Below are positions 9,791 to 21,684 of a DNA stretch of 64,000 bases, piece by piece. A program made the position numbers and the translations under genes. Numbering within the stretch: position 1 is the stretch's first letter; the number at the start of each line of letters is the position of its first letter. The stretch comes from Carettochelys insculpta. Lineage: Eukaryota > Chordata > Testudines > Carettochelyidae. The stretch covers positions 15,487,001-15,551,000 of the forward strand of contig NC_134160.1 of assembly GCF_033958435.1 (NCBI RefSeq), read 5' to 3'. The notes beneath the pieces are model-generated. The model did no database searches, had not been told where the DNA came from, and worked only from the letters and a program-made list of their open reading frames with translations.

Positions 9791-11770
9791 ACAGCTTCTG
9801 CGAGTCGAAGGGAAGATCGACTATCTTTGCCTGCAGATCCCTCGGTATACCCGAAGTCTGGAGCCAGGACTCCCTTCGCATCACCACTGCCGTAGCTGTG
9901 GAGCGTGCTGCTGTGTCTGCAACATCCAGGGTGATCTGAACTCCCGTCCTCGAGGCCGCGTAGCCTTCTTGCACGATGGCCTTGAGCATCGGTTTCTTGT
10001 CCTCTGGAAGCGAGTTCATGAGGGAGGTTAACCTAGTGTAGTTGTCGAAATTATGGTTCGCTAAATGCACTGCGTAATTTGCCATTCGCAACAGTAGAGT
10101 GGAGGAGGAGACGACCTTTCTGCCGAACAGCTCTAGCTTCTTGGCATCTTTGTCTGTTCCCCCTGTCTTGAATTGAGATGTCTTTGATCTTTGTTGCGAT
10201 GACTCCACCACCAAGGAATTTGGTTGTGGGTGGCTGAACAGGAACTCCATGCCCTTCGCCGGCACGAAGTATTTCTTATCCGCTCTCTTGTGGACAGGCG
10301 GAATAGTCACAGGGGTCTGCCATATCATAGTGGCGGACTCCAAGATTGCTTCATCAAGCGGTATTGCTATTTTGGAGGAGGCCGGAGGTCTCAGATTTTT
10401 GAGGAGCTTCTGGTGTTTCTCTTGCACCTCTGCTGTCTCAATGTCTTGCGTGAAGGCCACCCTCTTAAACAGCTCTTGAAACTGTTTGAGATCATCCGGA
10501 GGATGGACGTCTCCCGGGGCCGTAGCCTCATCCGGGGAGGAGAGCGAGGAACCACTAGGATACACCTCTCTGGACCCTTCCGGTTCCTGCTGGTGATGGT
10601 ACATCCGCTCGCTGGAAGCTTGCAAGGGAAAATCTCGGGGTTCCATAACCAGTTCCCCCTGAGATACTTGAGTCTCTGACCCCGTTCGCGATTGCCCTCG
10701 GGGATATGGGACCGTCTGAGGGGATCTTTCCCTGGTAGATTGCCGGTGGTGTCTATGGCCCGCGTGATAGGGGCGACCATGGCAGCATAGGCACTGTTCT
10801 TGGGAAGGTGACCTAGACCACTCCCTTGGTGCATATCCTCTGCGTCTGGGGGAGCGAGATCGTCGAGAGACCTGGGACACTGGAGAGAGCGATTTGTGAT
10901 AGTATTCCAGCGGCTCAAACCCCAGGAAGGGTGAAGGTGGTCCCAGCCAGGGCGAAGCTGGTTGTAAAAATGTAGACGGGGCTCCGGGTAGGCTAGGGGG
11001 GACCCCTGCCTTCTGGTTGGAGTCTGCAGCATAAGCGGAGGGCTGAGAGATAGCAACTCTGCAGCCCTGTCTGGAGAGGGGCTGCGGTGCCTTGTTTTGT
11101 GTGCAGCCTTCCCCCTCTCCCTTGAGGGGGTAGCTACGCCCCCTGACGTGCAGGGGATCTCGGCCCCGTCCGCGCCGTGCTCAGCACGCTCATGGGCGGT
11201 GCCGCACGGATGGTGTCCTCTGGTGCCTGCAGGCCGCATGGCTGCGCGCTCTGCACCGCCAGTTCCCCGGGGGTCGGTGCCGCTGCTTGCGGTTACCGGC
11301 GCTTGTTTAGCCGCCGCCCTGCCTGCGGTGCGGGGCGGTTGTTTGATTATCGGAGGCTGAGCCGCCTCCACGTGGCTCTCCGTGCCGCCGCCGATCAGCT
11401 TTTGCTGCGGCTGGGGGCTGTGCGCTCCTCCCGTCTCGCTCGCTGTTGCTGCCGGCAGGGATCGGGCTGGGGAGACTTTCCTCCGTTTTTGTGCTGATGG
11501 GGTGAGGGAGGCGGCTTTCCTTTTATGGGCCCCGTAGGGTCCCTCCTGCTGTGGCCGCTCCGGCACATCTGGCTGGAGGGCCTTGTCGAAGAGCAGCATT
11601 TTAAGCTGCATCTCCCTGTCCTCCCTTGCTCTGGCTGTTAATTTTGCACAGAAGGAGCATTTCTGTGTGACATGGGACTCCCCCAGGCACCTTATACAGA
11701 GACTGTGCCCATCAGACGCTGGCATTGCCTCTCGGCAGGACTCACATTTCTTGAATCCTGAAGAGGACAT
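9522..11770 (-). pseudogene. A gag, frameshifted in the middle
   Basis: The N-terminal frame starts at 11768-11770 (MSSSGFKKC) and runs to 10391. The C-terminal frame spans 9522-10880 (452 residues) and carries the conserved gag body: DDLKQFQELFKRVAF, IWQTPVTIPP, KYFVPAKGMEFLF, LANHNFDNY and KLFAESTDS, ending in a Gln/Tyr/Arg-rich tail. The N-terminus has three CxxC pairs and a His (CESC, CIRC..H, CSFC), suggesting a small zinc-binding fold. C shows the two parts in one frame, so the missing base near 10978-10984 is a lesion. An 8 bp deletion near 11290 is specific to A. DIRS Gag is thought to bind the RNA template; that role is inferred. Confidence 0.85.
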
Positions 11771-11941
11771 TGTTGGTGAGTCTTTCAATTGTTAATGGGT
11801 ACTTAGTACCTTCTCTGTGCTGTTTTTCCCCCTCTCCGATAGCCTGCCGCGGCAGGAGGGCTTATGGCCCTAGGCTCCTGGCCTACAGTGCTCCGCTTGT
11901 TACTAGGACTGGACTGAATGCCGTCCCGCTTGTTGTTTCTT

Positions 11942-11965
11942 GTTTTTTTTTTTTTTTTTTTTTTT
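11942..11965. repeat. T-tract in the leader of A (A-tract on the coding strand)
   Basis: A run of more than 20 T lies between the right terminal repeat and the gag start. B (38159-38181) and C (62571-62590) have T-rich tracts at the same place, so the tract belongs to the family's 5' leader and is not a poly(A) tail of a separate insertion. Confidence 0.85.
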
Positions 11966-12089
11966 GAAAATAACAACTGGCTAACTTAACAGTAGCCTAA
12001 GAACTTGAAAACTTTAAAGAAAAACAGTTAAAACCATTGAATACGCTAACTTGGCCACAGCCTAGTCGGATTCCGTCTGCAGCCGACGG

Positions 12090-12263
12090 CGGTTAAGAGG
12101 AACTGGCGGGGAGCGGATCGCGCACGTGGCCAGGAGCGCGCAAGGGAGCGGCGCGCACCGGCGCATGCGCGGTCCAGCAGAAACTGCTTGGAAGATCTGA
12201 TCTGCGGCGCCGGGCGTGCCCGACACCTAATGTGGAGCACCCACGGGGACACTCGAAGAAGAA
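12090..12263. repeat. Right inverted terminal repeat of A
   Basis: Reverse complement of about 6200-6353. It is CpG-rich and ends CACTCGAAGAAGAA. On the coding strand it is the upstream end of the element, so it probably holds the promoter for gag and pol; no core promoter element was identified with certainty. Confidence 0.85.
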
Positions 12264-13010
12264 AGGTCCTATTTTTTCAAATTCCTGTCATACGCTATAG
12301 TGTGGGCACAGTGATGACAGCCTCTATGGTTAGTGGCGTCTACCATCAGAGAATTTGGGGCAGGACATGTAAAAAGAAAGCCTGCTCCCTGTGGTGCCAC
12401 ATATTACTTCTCGTCAGACCTCTTGCAAGTGGGCTGTATAGTGGCTGGAATTTGCCACATATGCCTAGCCGCAGCCATTATGGCCGGGTCATAGGGATTG
12501 CCACCTTAGCCAAGAGGGAGGCACACAGAATGCCTGTTAAGGCATGCCAGGTTTCAGGTAGGTTTAGAAGGGAGATTTCTAAAGAGTCCTCCACTCTCTT
12601 GTATAATTCCTGAAAGGATCTGAAATGATCTCCTGCTGTAGGTGGTGAAGGCATTATTGTATCCTTCCATGATGAGGATGCAAGGTTTGTGTCGGAGGCT
12701 GGGATTCTGTTTCTTGAGCCCTCCTTATCAAGGTGCTGAAATGGAGCAGGAGATGTAGCACGGGTGGTATAGGCTTTGGTTACTGTAACCTCTATGCTGT
12801 GCAAGGATCCTAGTAAGGCCAGTTCGCAGGTACCGCTATCGGTCTTGGTTGCTGTGAAGTCCCAGTATAGGAATGATGGGGAGTGTCACAAGCAAAAAGA
12901 CTGTCCTCGTCCCGCACTGAACTGGTAGGTGTAGTCATCAAGCTCACGCAGGAAGCGTTCAGTGTCTCACTGGTGCTGAACAGGGGAGCATCTGCTACTG
13001 GGATCACTCG
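12264..13010 (-). pseudogene. D0 gag, N-terminal part after the D1 and A insertions
   Basis: The D0 gag gene resumes here. The stretch near 12350-12400 matches the KKYFVPAKGME region of A. Positions 12478-12804 on minus give FRSFQELYKRVEDSLEISLL, matching LKQFQELFKRVAFTQDIETA, preceded by a Pro/Ser-rich segment. The right end of D0 is not clear; matches fade after about 12900 and no terminal repeat was found. Confidence 0.75.
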
Positions 13011-13084
13011 AAAAACTTTGTTAAGTTCTGCTTTTCAGGGCATGCGCACGCCACCCACAGTTCAGATTAAGGAGGTGTAAAAGT

Positions 13085-14109
13085 GCTGCACGGTAATCCC
13101 CCCAGTGTGGACACTGCATGTGTAAACTCAGAAGTCCTCCGTTTGCACATCAGTACTAACAGTACAGCAGACCCCGAGATATGGTTGTGCATATTTCAGG
13201 TCAACACAATTGCGCTGTGGGGAAACTAACCAACACCACTGCATTGGTCAGTTAACCAGTTCCTGTCAGGGGCAGCAGCTGACTCAGCTACCACCACTGA
13301 CAGGAGAGGTTTCCCCTCTGCCCTGGTTAGTGAGTGGAGGGGAGCTGGGAACCAGGCGGCAGCTCTGTAAGAGGAGAGGAGCCAGGCTGCCACCTGGTTC
13401 CCCGTTCCCCTCCGTTCTCTGGAGCCAGGCAACTTTCTTGGCTCCTCCAAGTTGCACAAAATTTGTTTTATGCAGGGGTTACAAGAACACAATCCCCACA
13501 TAAATCGAGGGTTTATTGTACCATTTATTCCCCTTCCCTAAGGAAAAAGCTATACAGGTACATAGCACCTTTTCTACCAATATAACTGTGTCCACAATGA
13601 CGACCAGAGGGAGCAACTATACCTCTTTAAATAAACCAGTAACATTGCATGTACCAATAGTTAACTATTTAGCATTGTGGGCTGAAGGGGCCAGGTGGCA
13701 GTGGCTGCCTGGACCTCAAACCCAGACTCCTGGTGTGGCAGGACCAGCCAGCTGCTTGTTCCAGACTTTGCAGGTGGCACACCTGGAACTTATGGTGTCA
13801 GACAACAGCCTCAAACCCTGATCCCAACCCCATGGGGCCAGCTATGTGCCGCAGACCCCAGCTGTGTGGCACCTGGCAGGAGTCCTGGATCTTTTGGGGC
13901 TGTGCAACAGTCCTGGAATCCTGCCCTGTGGCTGCCTGAAGCCCCCGAGGACCAGGCAACAGCACAGACTCCAGAGCACTGCCACATGGGGTGGACTGGC
14001 ACCCTCTATCCTATTGCACTGTATGGATGCGTTGCCCAGACCCAATGTGCATAGGTCACAGGGTATGCAACTGAAATAGTGAGAAGAGCCATTTTTTCAA
14101 ATTGTTACA
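13085..14109. other. Non-coding stretch, no gene recognised
   Basis: This lies downstream of the PUM1 exon at 15194 in gene order, so it is probably intronic. The open frames here are overlapping, GC-driven and have no recognisable domain. A GC-rich segment from 13690 to 14040 may be the inner part of a repeat, but no ends were found. Confidence 0.5.
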
Positions 14110-14945
14110 AAATCAACAGTGCAAGAGCTGCAATGCATGTGAATAAGAGACAGTCCTCAATAAATAATGTCAAACTGTACTTTCTGTAATCTGTTTTAAG
14201 AACAGCACGCACACAATTTGTACCAGTTTGAAAATCAAGCTACTCCCATCTCCAGCCCCCAAATCTGCGCCCTATCCCCAAACTTTACTCCCCACCCCCA
14301 GGCTTAACCCCTATCAGCACCAAATCGCTCCCCCCTCCGGTTAACCCACCTCCGCCGGCCTGCTGCAACCCGCCCATTGAATCTGGATGTTACTTGCCCA
14401 CCCTTGGTTCTCCCCCGACAAACAGTCTGGGTCCCTGTCCCCCACAAACTTCTCAGGCCAGAAAGTGCCTGAAACCTTCCCAGCTGCTCCCCACCCAGCA
14501 GCACCGGCACCGGACTCACTGGGCCCCAGGCTCAAGCGGGGAGCTGGGCCGAATCCTGGAGGAGCTGACCTTGCACTGCTAGGTGCAGTTCCAGGCTCCA
14601 GCAGCTGCTGCGGAGTGATGAGGAGCTGGGAGGCACCGTACTGCCTGGGAGGAGGCGCTGACCCCATGGGGAGGGAAGCTGCTCCCTGCCTCCGCCTCCT
14701 CCTTAGTGTGAGTGGGCAGCTCCACCGGGGCAGGTATGGCCGCGAAGCTCTGGCAGTGGAAGGCTCAGCTGCCCCCCCCATCCTGCCGCCACTCATTTCG
14801 CCACATGTGCAGCACAGGCAGCTCCCTGCACTGCCCCCATTGAAAGAATGGAACTAAACTGAACTGGTTTAATGGCGAGTCAGCAGTGGCAGCACCCAGA
14901 GCCACAAGTGGTCCTTAAAGAGCTGCAGGTTGCCAACTCCTGGTC
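14110..14945. repeat. Interspersed repeat shared with 22381-22830, possibly hAT-like
   Basis: Positions 14119-14226 (GAGCTGCAATGCATGTGA and following) match 22387-22480. Positions about 14895-14940 (GTCCTTAAAGAGCTGCAGGTTG) match 22770-22820. The interior differs: this copy has a C-rich centre at 14240-14850. Two ends shared between two loci show an interspersed element. The GAGCCACAGGTTGCAGACCCCTG type of end seen in the second copy resembles hAT termini, so hAT is a guess. Confidence 0.5.
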
Positions 14946-15149
14946 TCCAGCACCTCACCACGCTAGCCAGCCTTCAGCACACAGCTGACAGTATTAAATG
15001 TGTTCTCTTTTGACATCACAAAAAATTAAACCTGTAGCCTCTGAGTAAGTAAAGCAGTACAGGACACATTTCTTTTCTTTTCACCTTTGATAAAGCGATT
15101 TAAACAGTCTAAAAGCATGGCTGGATCAAACAAAACTAGTGGCAGTTTA

Positions 15150-15356
<207 letters not shown>

Positions 15357-15514
15357 CTAGTCTGTCTGCTTTGAAACTAGTATAAAAGTCAAAATAACTG
15401 AAAACATTTCTATACACTTTCACAAACACTTGAGCTAAGAATTGGATGCAGTATTGCTGTAGCCATGGATACAAACAAGAATATTAGAGAAATGGGGGCC
15501 TGGCGTGGGTGGGG

Positions 15515-15645
15515 GAGAGACAAGCTTTCACTGAAGCTTTCAGATCTCCTGTGGAGCCATCCTGTTTAAGCTTAAAGCTTTCCTCTGTCACCAAGAGAAG
15601 TTGGTCCAATAAAAGATATTACCTCATCCATCTTGTCTCTCTGGT
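15515..15645. repeat. SINE-like repeat with a CCAATAAAAGATATTACCT tail
   Basis: The stretch GTTGGTCCAATAAAAGATAT and the following CTCATCCATCTTGTCTCTCT, preceded by an AAGCTTTC-rich part, is a familiar SINE-type tail in turtle and crocodilian genomes. A second, more diverged copy lies near 48620. Boundaries are approximate. Confidence 0.55.
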
Positions 15646-16014
15646 TAAGTGCACAGCTGCCTAGGTGGTATGACAGATGTGTGACAATTTCTTCTCAGTT
15701 ACAAAATTTTATACACATTCAAGTGTTAAACTCAGAAGACTTGATGTTAAAGTGGGTATGAATGCTTTTATGATACCTAAAGATATCCCTGTCAAATTTA
15801 CTGGACCTCTCAGAAAAATTTCACCTTCTGACCTTTTCATTCAATTCTAACTTACAACATTCTAACCAAATTTTTAAGAAAATCATTGCCATCTGTCCTC
15901 CTGAAGATAACATATCTGGCTACTGATATGTACAGAAAATACTCTTAAATCCTACCAATATGAGCAGAAATAATGAAATGTTCATTTTAGTTCCTATAGG
16001 CTAGAAAGATAAGG

Positions 16015-16041
16015 TGGCTTGGCTTGGCTTGGCTTGGCTTG
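16015..16041. repeat. (GGCTT)n microsatellite
   Basis: Five or so perfect units of a GGCTT pentamer within the PUM1 intron. Confidence 0.95.
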
Positions 16042-16167
16042 AGTTTTTCCCATCTATGGAACAAAGACCCCTTAAACAACAAGATCACATAATGTCTTTG
16101 ATATGGTAGCCCTTGCAGTTAAAGCATGTGATGCACTAATGCTCTGCTGTTTATATGTGAAAACTTA

Positions 16168-17845
16168 TCATCACAGAATCATAGAACAATAGAGCTGGAA
16201 GAGACCTAAAAAAGCCATCGAGTCCAGCCCCCTGCCCTAAGCAGGACCAAACCCAACAGATCAGCCCCGCCAGCGCTTTGTCAAGGCGAGATTTAAACAC
16301 CTCCAGGGATGAACAACAAGTACCGTAAGGGAAAGTTGAAAAGAACTACAGGGATGAAGACTCCACTACTTCCCTGGGTAGACCCTCCTAGTGAAAAAGT
16401 TTTTCCTAATGTTCAACCTGGACCTTTCCAACCACAACTTGAGACCATTGTTCCATGTTCTGCCATCCGTGACCACTGTGAACAGCCTCTCTCCGCCTCT
16501 TTGCAACCTCCCTTCAGAAAGTTGAAGGCTGTTATCAAGTCCCCCCTCAGTCTTCTCTTCTGCAGACTAAACTGTCCCAATTCCCTCAACCTTTCTTCAT
16601 AAGTCATATGCTCCAGCCCCATAATTATTTCGGTCGCCCTCCGCTGGACCCTCTCCAGTGTATCCACATCCTTCCTATAATTGGGGGCCCAGAACTGAGC
16701 ACAGTACTTCAGATGCAGCCTCACCAAAGCTGAATAAAGAGGAATAATCACTTTTCTGGATCTACTGGCAATGCTCCTCTTCATGCAACCTATTATGCCA
16801 TTAGCTTTCTTGGCTACAACGGCACACTGTTGACTCATGTCCCGCTTCTCATCCACTACAAATCCCAGATCCTTTTCTGTAGAACTACTACCGAGCCAGT
16901 CAGACCCCAGCCTGTAACAATGCTTGGGATTCTTCCAGCCCAAGTGCAGGACTCTGCACTTGCCCTTATTGAACCTCATCAGATTTCTTGCAGCCCAGTC
17001 TTCCAATTTGTCTAAATTAGTCTGGACGCTGTCCTTACCCTCCAGCATATCTACCTCTCCCCCTAGCTTAGTGTCACCTGCAAACTTCATGAGGGTGCGA
17101 TCCAATCCCTCATCCAGGTCATTGATAATTATGTTGAACAGAACAGGACCCAGAACCAAACCTTGGGGCACTCCACTAGAAACTGACTGCCATCCCGATA
17201 TTGAGCCGTTGATCACTAACCTCCGGGCCCGACCTTCTAGACAGCTTTCTATCCATCTTACCATCCATTTATCCAATCCACATTCCTTTAACTTGCCGAC
17301 AAGAATATTGTGGGAGACCGTTAAAGTCAAGATAAATCACATCCATTGATTTTCCCCTATCCACAGAGCCAGTTATCTCATTGTAGAAATTAATCAGATT
17401 GGTCAGGCATGACTTGCCCTTCATGAATCCATGCTGACTATTCCTGATCACTCTCCCCTCCTCTAAGTGCCTCAAAATGACTTCCTTGAGGAGCCCCTCC
17501 ATGATTTTTCCAGGGACTGATGTAAGACTGACTGGCCTATAGTTCCCTGGATCATCGTTCTTCCCTTTTTTAAAGATGGGCACTACCATTTGCCTTTTTC
17601 CAATCATCCGGGATCTCTCCCGATCTCCATGACTTTTCGAAAATAATGGCCAAGGGCTCATCAACAACATTCGCCAACTCCCTCAGAACCCTAGGATGAA
17701 TTAGGTCCGGGCCCATCGATTTATGTACATTCAGCCTTTTTAGATAGCTCCTAACCTGTTCTTTCTCCACCAAAGGTTGTCCACCTTCATCCCACAATGC
17801 ACCACTTATCGCATTAGTCCGGGAGCTGTCTTTGTCCGTGAACAG
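16168..17845 (-). mobile_element. CR1 LINE, 5'-truncated, minus strand
   Basis: The 3' end lies at 16168 (CACAGAATCATAGAA on plus, complementary to the CR1 terminal octamers). The ORF2 RT is present in pieces: 17570-17797 (RSYLKRLNVHKSMGPD), 17269-17670 (NYRPVSLTSVPGKIME, QHGFMKGKSC) and 16413-17330, a 305-residue frame from the RT palm (GVPQGLVLGPVLF) to the C-terminus (LERVQRRATEIIMGLEHM). The catalytic FADD box reads FAGDTKL, so one essential Asp is Gly. A frameshift separates the finger and palm parts. CR1 is the main LINE of birds and reptiles. It lies in the intron between two PUM1 exons, in the same sense as PUM1. Confidence 0.95.
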
Positions 17846-18059
17846 TAACAGTGTGCACCCACTTGAGTTGTCTATTAAATGTTGCTACTTTGTGCCACAC
17901 ACAATTACAAACATTTCACAACAGATCACAAACATCTGCTGACCAAAAAAAATTAGACACTAATACAGACTTGTTGCACTAGCAGAAAGAAAAGTGTGGT
18001 TAATAGATTTTCACAACCCATCTCCAATCTAGAGGGTTTCAACAGCTATAGTGAACTAA

Positions 18060-18083
18060 GGCTGGCTGGCTGGCTGGCTGGCT
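18060..18083. repeat. (GGCT)n microsatellite
   Basis: About six perfect GGCT units in the PUM1 intron. Confidence 0.95.
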
Positions 18084-18479
18084 CTGCCTTAGTGAAAAGG
18101 AAATCCCAAACTTGGGCTGTAAGTGGCCTGGTTTTAAGCAAACATACTCTAGATTGATTTCCTTAGCTGTGCCCAGACACCCCCATCATATTACAGCTTC
18201 AGTCATCTCCAGGCTAGCACCTCTCCCTTCCCCCATTATTTTCAGTAAATGTTACAGACACGTAACAGACAATAAATAAAAATTCATGGACGTTCGTGAT
18301 CTGTCTGTAACTTTTACTAAAAATAATTGTGACAAAATCTTTATTTTAGTCACAAAATTTACATCAAGCCAAATGAGCTCTTCTGCGGAGGATTTACAAG
18401 CATGGCGAACTACCATCAGCAAAAACAGCTTTTAATTCACATGAGCCACAACTGGGAAAAATAACTGCACATGTATAAA

Positions 18480-19172
18480 AGGAATAGAGAATAACAAAAA
18501 GAATATCTTATTGCCTCTATATAAATCCATGGTACTCCCACATCTTGAATACTGCATCCAGATGTGGTCATCTCATCTCAAAAAAGATATGTTGGCATTG
18601 GAAAAAGTTCAGAATAGGGCAGCAAATGATCTGGACTTTGGAATGGGTGCTATATGAAGAGATCAAAAAGACTGGGAATTTTCAGCTTAGAAAAAGGACA
18701 CTAAAGGGGATATGATAGAGGTCTATACAATCATGACTGGCATGGAAAAAGTGAGTAAGGAAAAGTTATATACTTGTTCCCCATAACAAAAGAACAGGGG
18801 TCACTAAATGAAATTAATAGGCAGCAGCTTTAACACAAACAAAAGCAAGTTTTTCTTCACACAGTGTGTAGTCAATGTGTGAAACTCATTGCCAGAGGAT
18901 GTTGTGCAGACCAGGAATTTATCAGGGTTCATAAAAGAACTAGATAAATTCATGGAGGTACATCAATACCTATTAGCTAGGATGGGTAGGAATGGGGTCC
19001 TTAGCCTCTGGTTGTTAGATGGAAATGTATCACAGAAGAGGGATCACTCAATCACCCAGTCTGTTCTCTTCCTCTGCAGCATCTGGCATTGGCCTATGTC
19101 GGAAGAGAGGATACTGGGCAAGATGGACCTTTGGTCTCGCCCAGTACAGCCACTCTTATTTTGCACTTTTAA
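18480..19172 (+). mobile_element. CR1 LINE fragment, plus strand
   Basis: A degenerate CR1 3' part. It has the RT C-terminal block (CATCTTGAATACTGCATCCAG, a remnant of the LEYC motif) and the 3' UTR signature CATCTGGCATTGGCC, GGATACTGGGCAAGATGGAC and TTTGGTCTCGCCCAGTACAG. Its frame is broken by many stops. Confidence 0.85.
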
Positions 19173-20355
19173 GTCCCCATCAAGTTCAGGGCACCTTTCT
19201 GTCTGATGCTACACAGACATACACAGACAGAGTCACTGCCCCACAGAGATTACAATCTATACAACCAAATTTAGTGCTAATATTGTTGTGAAAGATCTTA
19301 AAATTTGTTCTATATTTGAATTCCTTGGAATCCTGTTTTCAGAATGGATTTGGCTCTAGGTCACTGTTAGAATTTCTGCAAAAAAGCATGCAAGAGCCTT
19401 CCTGATTTGCAGCATTAATGCCAGCTGAAAATGTGAGGGTAGAGAAGAAACAAACCTTACTGGTCTTTTGCTTCAGATACTGGGAAATGGGAATGTTAGT
19501 CCTTTTTTTCTGCCCTAAATCTTACAGTGAATGAAGAGGGGACAGTTACTACACAAGTCTAACAATGTTAATTTTTTTTAAAAATTGGACACATTTTGAA
19601 GTAATCCACATTTGCACAGGAAGAAAGCTTCTCCTTTCTTGTCCAATGTGTTGAGTACGAATTGGGAAATGCATCAGTATGGGGAAAAAAATGTGAGATT
19701 AAGCTGCTTCTTTCATATTAAAACTGTTATAGCTTCAGATAGTTAATAGCTACAGAGCTATGGTTATTGCCATGTAATGAAATATTTTAAATGCAGTTTT
19801 TTCAAACAAATGCCTTTTCCCCCATCAGACCTGCTTTGCAAAATTTTAATTCTTAACTGATTTTTTTTTTGTTGCCCTATACTTACCTCTTAAAAGTACC
19901 TTGTTTATACTTGCCAACAGCTGTCCCCTAGTACCTTTATATGTGAGAAGAGTAACACGTAAGAGGTAACATTTCTATTCTACTCTTCTACTAGTTACAG
20001 CTTCCAACATAAGTTCAGCCAGATACGTGAAGCAGAAAGAAGCTATTTTTTAAGTTTTCTTCTCTCACTCTGGACTGGTCTGTTTGGTACATTATTTTCT
20101 GTCAAATCCAGACCATTATTTCCAGTCTGCATACAGAAAACTCCAAACATGGTGGGAAAAACATATATGATTCCCCTTCCTTAGTTTACAGATAATAGTT
20201 TCCCTTCTATTTTAAGAGAAACCAAGGTCTTTTGAAATCAGCCAAGTCATGTATATGTTCAAGTGTTGTCAAAAGTAATAGCAAGTCTTTAAACATATGA
20301 GAATCCTTATGTAAATCCCAGGTACTAACACTACCTGGAAAATGCTGCCACTTAC
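19173..20355. other. PUM1 intron, no further feature
   Basis: AT-rich intronic sequence. A short stretch at 19230-19260 (CTGCCCCACAGAGATTACAATCTA) resembles the end of an ancient L3/MIR-type repeat. Nothing else was recognised. Confidence 0.5.
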
Positions 20356-20507
20356 CTGTTGTTGTCCCTGTTGGGTCTGTTGAGTGGTTTGCTGATTTGC
20401 TGAATTAGTTGCAGCAGCAGCTGCTGCAGCTTGCTGTTGGAAAAGACTGGCCGGATAAACACCCCAGGGAGTAACTCCATAATACTGATGAGGGACAACT
20501 GCAGGGC
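20356..20507 (-). CDS. PUM1: PUM1 coding exon ([11 protein letters not shown] to Q-rich end)
   Basis: A 152 bp minus-strand exon with acceptor GGTATTTTAG and donor GTAAGTGG. It starts in phase 1, completing a Gly codon, and ends in phase 0. It encodes [25 protein letters not shown] and an Ala tract, then a Gln/Thr-rich end ([13 protein letters not shown]). [17 protein letters not shown] distinguishes PUM1 from PUM2. It lies in the low-complexity repression domain, upstream of the PUF repeats. The phases match the flanking exons at 44844 and 15332. Confidence 0.97.
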
Positions 20508-21371
20508 CTAAAATACCAAAAGAAGATTCAGTCAACTTCTTTAATAAACAAGACCTGATCATCAAAATAACCTTCACCCATCACACTTGATTCAACAAAG
20601 CCAAAAGCATTTTAACCAGAAACAACCAGAAAGGATTTTAAAACCACTGGGCTCAGGACTATTGTCCAGAGTAAATGGAGTTTATCCACTTTGCATCTGG
20701 AGAATATGGCATTTAATTGAGGTTAGTTTGCCCGGGTCTAGTTTAACTACTGATTAAGCCTGTGCCAATTTTTATTTCTTTTATCAAAACATACAAATAG
20801 AGACTTACCTTTTTTCTTTTGCTTGTTATTTTGCTTTATATATAGTGGGCATGTAAATATTTAGCAGGAATTTCAAGTGATTTTTATTGTGACTCCAATG
20901 CCAAAACTGAAGGTGGGGCTGAGGAACCTTCAGCAAAGATGACCTTTCTCCAAAATGTAACTCTAAAGCTATAGGCTAGAGCTTCTGCTTTCATGACTCT
21001 GGTGGTATCTGTCTTTTAGCTCTCCAGCCAGCAGGGAAAATTTTCCACATTAATGAGCACCTGAATTTCCAATTAAAAAACAAGAATTCAAAACTAACGA
21101 ACAAAATCTTTCCAGGTGTTTTCTATATACCACATAAATGATAAAAGGAGGATAAAAGGGCACAGATCCCCTTTTTCCATGCTGCATACCACATTTAAGA
21201 GAATATATTTTTATCATAAATGATCTATAGAACTGAGTGTTTTCATGGGGCATGTCAAATTGCAGGCCTTTGAGTTATTTTAGATAAGGCCTGGTTTAGA
21301 CTCAGTTCTTAAACATTTATCCAAAGACTGATGTATGATCAGATGGAGAAATCTATATGTGGCATTTACTA

Positions 21372-21684
21372 CAGGTTGAACTTCTCTATAATCCTGACTG
21401 GTGCCAGACAAGAGAATTTGCCAGACCACAGGAGGTCAATATCATACAGCAGCATTAACAACATTTCCACAGCTTACTGGGCTCTTAGAAGACATTTAGG
21501 GGTAAATTACAGCTAAATAACAGCACAGAACACTGAAAGCCAGGACCTGTGGATGGAAACAAACTTTTTAGGACCACAGAAAAAGTAGCCACATCTATGA
21601 TAAAGGTCATCCAGCTAACTAAAATCATGCTGGATCACAGATGTTGCCACATGAGAGAGTTCCGGATTAGAGAGGTTTAACGGG
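21372..21684. mobile_element. Tigger/pogo-like nonautonomous DNA transposon
   Basis: The left end CAGGTTGAACTTCTCTATAA and the reverse complement of the right end CCCGTTAAACCTCTCTAATC are imperfect inverted repeats of more than 20 bp, flanked on both sides by TA. The 313 bp interior has no coding frame. TA duplication and the GTTRAAC..CTCTMTAATCC end type suggest the Tc1/mariner-pogo superfamily. Confidence 0.65.

Larger units (their letters stand above)
6161..12263 (-). mobile_element. DIRS retrotransposon copy A (about 6.1 kb), nested in D0 gag
   Basis: A nearly full-length DIRS element on minus. The left tip GAAAGGTTACTCACCGTAG and the right tip CACTCGAAGAAGAA bound it. Inside are a left inverted terminal repeat, an ICR, YR, RNase H, RT and gag genes and a right terminal repeat. 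DIRS elements replicate through reverse transcription and integrate with a tyrosine recombinase instead of a DDE integrase. Over much of its length A is almost identical to B at a constant offset of 26212 bp, but their flanks differ, so they are separate insertions. A has frameshifts in gag, RT and YR plus a stop in RT and cannot act alone. Confidence 0.92.

Noticed and set aside
9233..10679. Plus-strand open frames over copy A (and their twins over B)
   Set aside because: They lie opposite the gag and RT frames of DIRS, have no domain, and exist because of codon bias on the real strand.
16413..17330. The 305-residue RT frame as an active CR1 gene
   Set aside because: One catalytic Asp is Gly (FAGD), the upstream finger part is frameshifted and the element is 5'-truncated.
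18060..18083. Regular short repeats that could suggest a CRISPR array
   Set aside because: They are pure tetranucleotide repeats without spacers, in a vertebrate intron.
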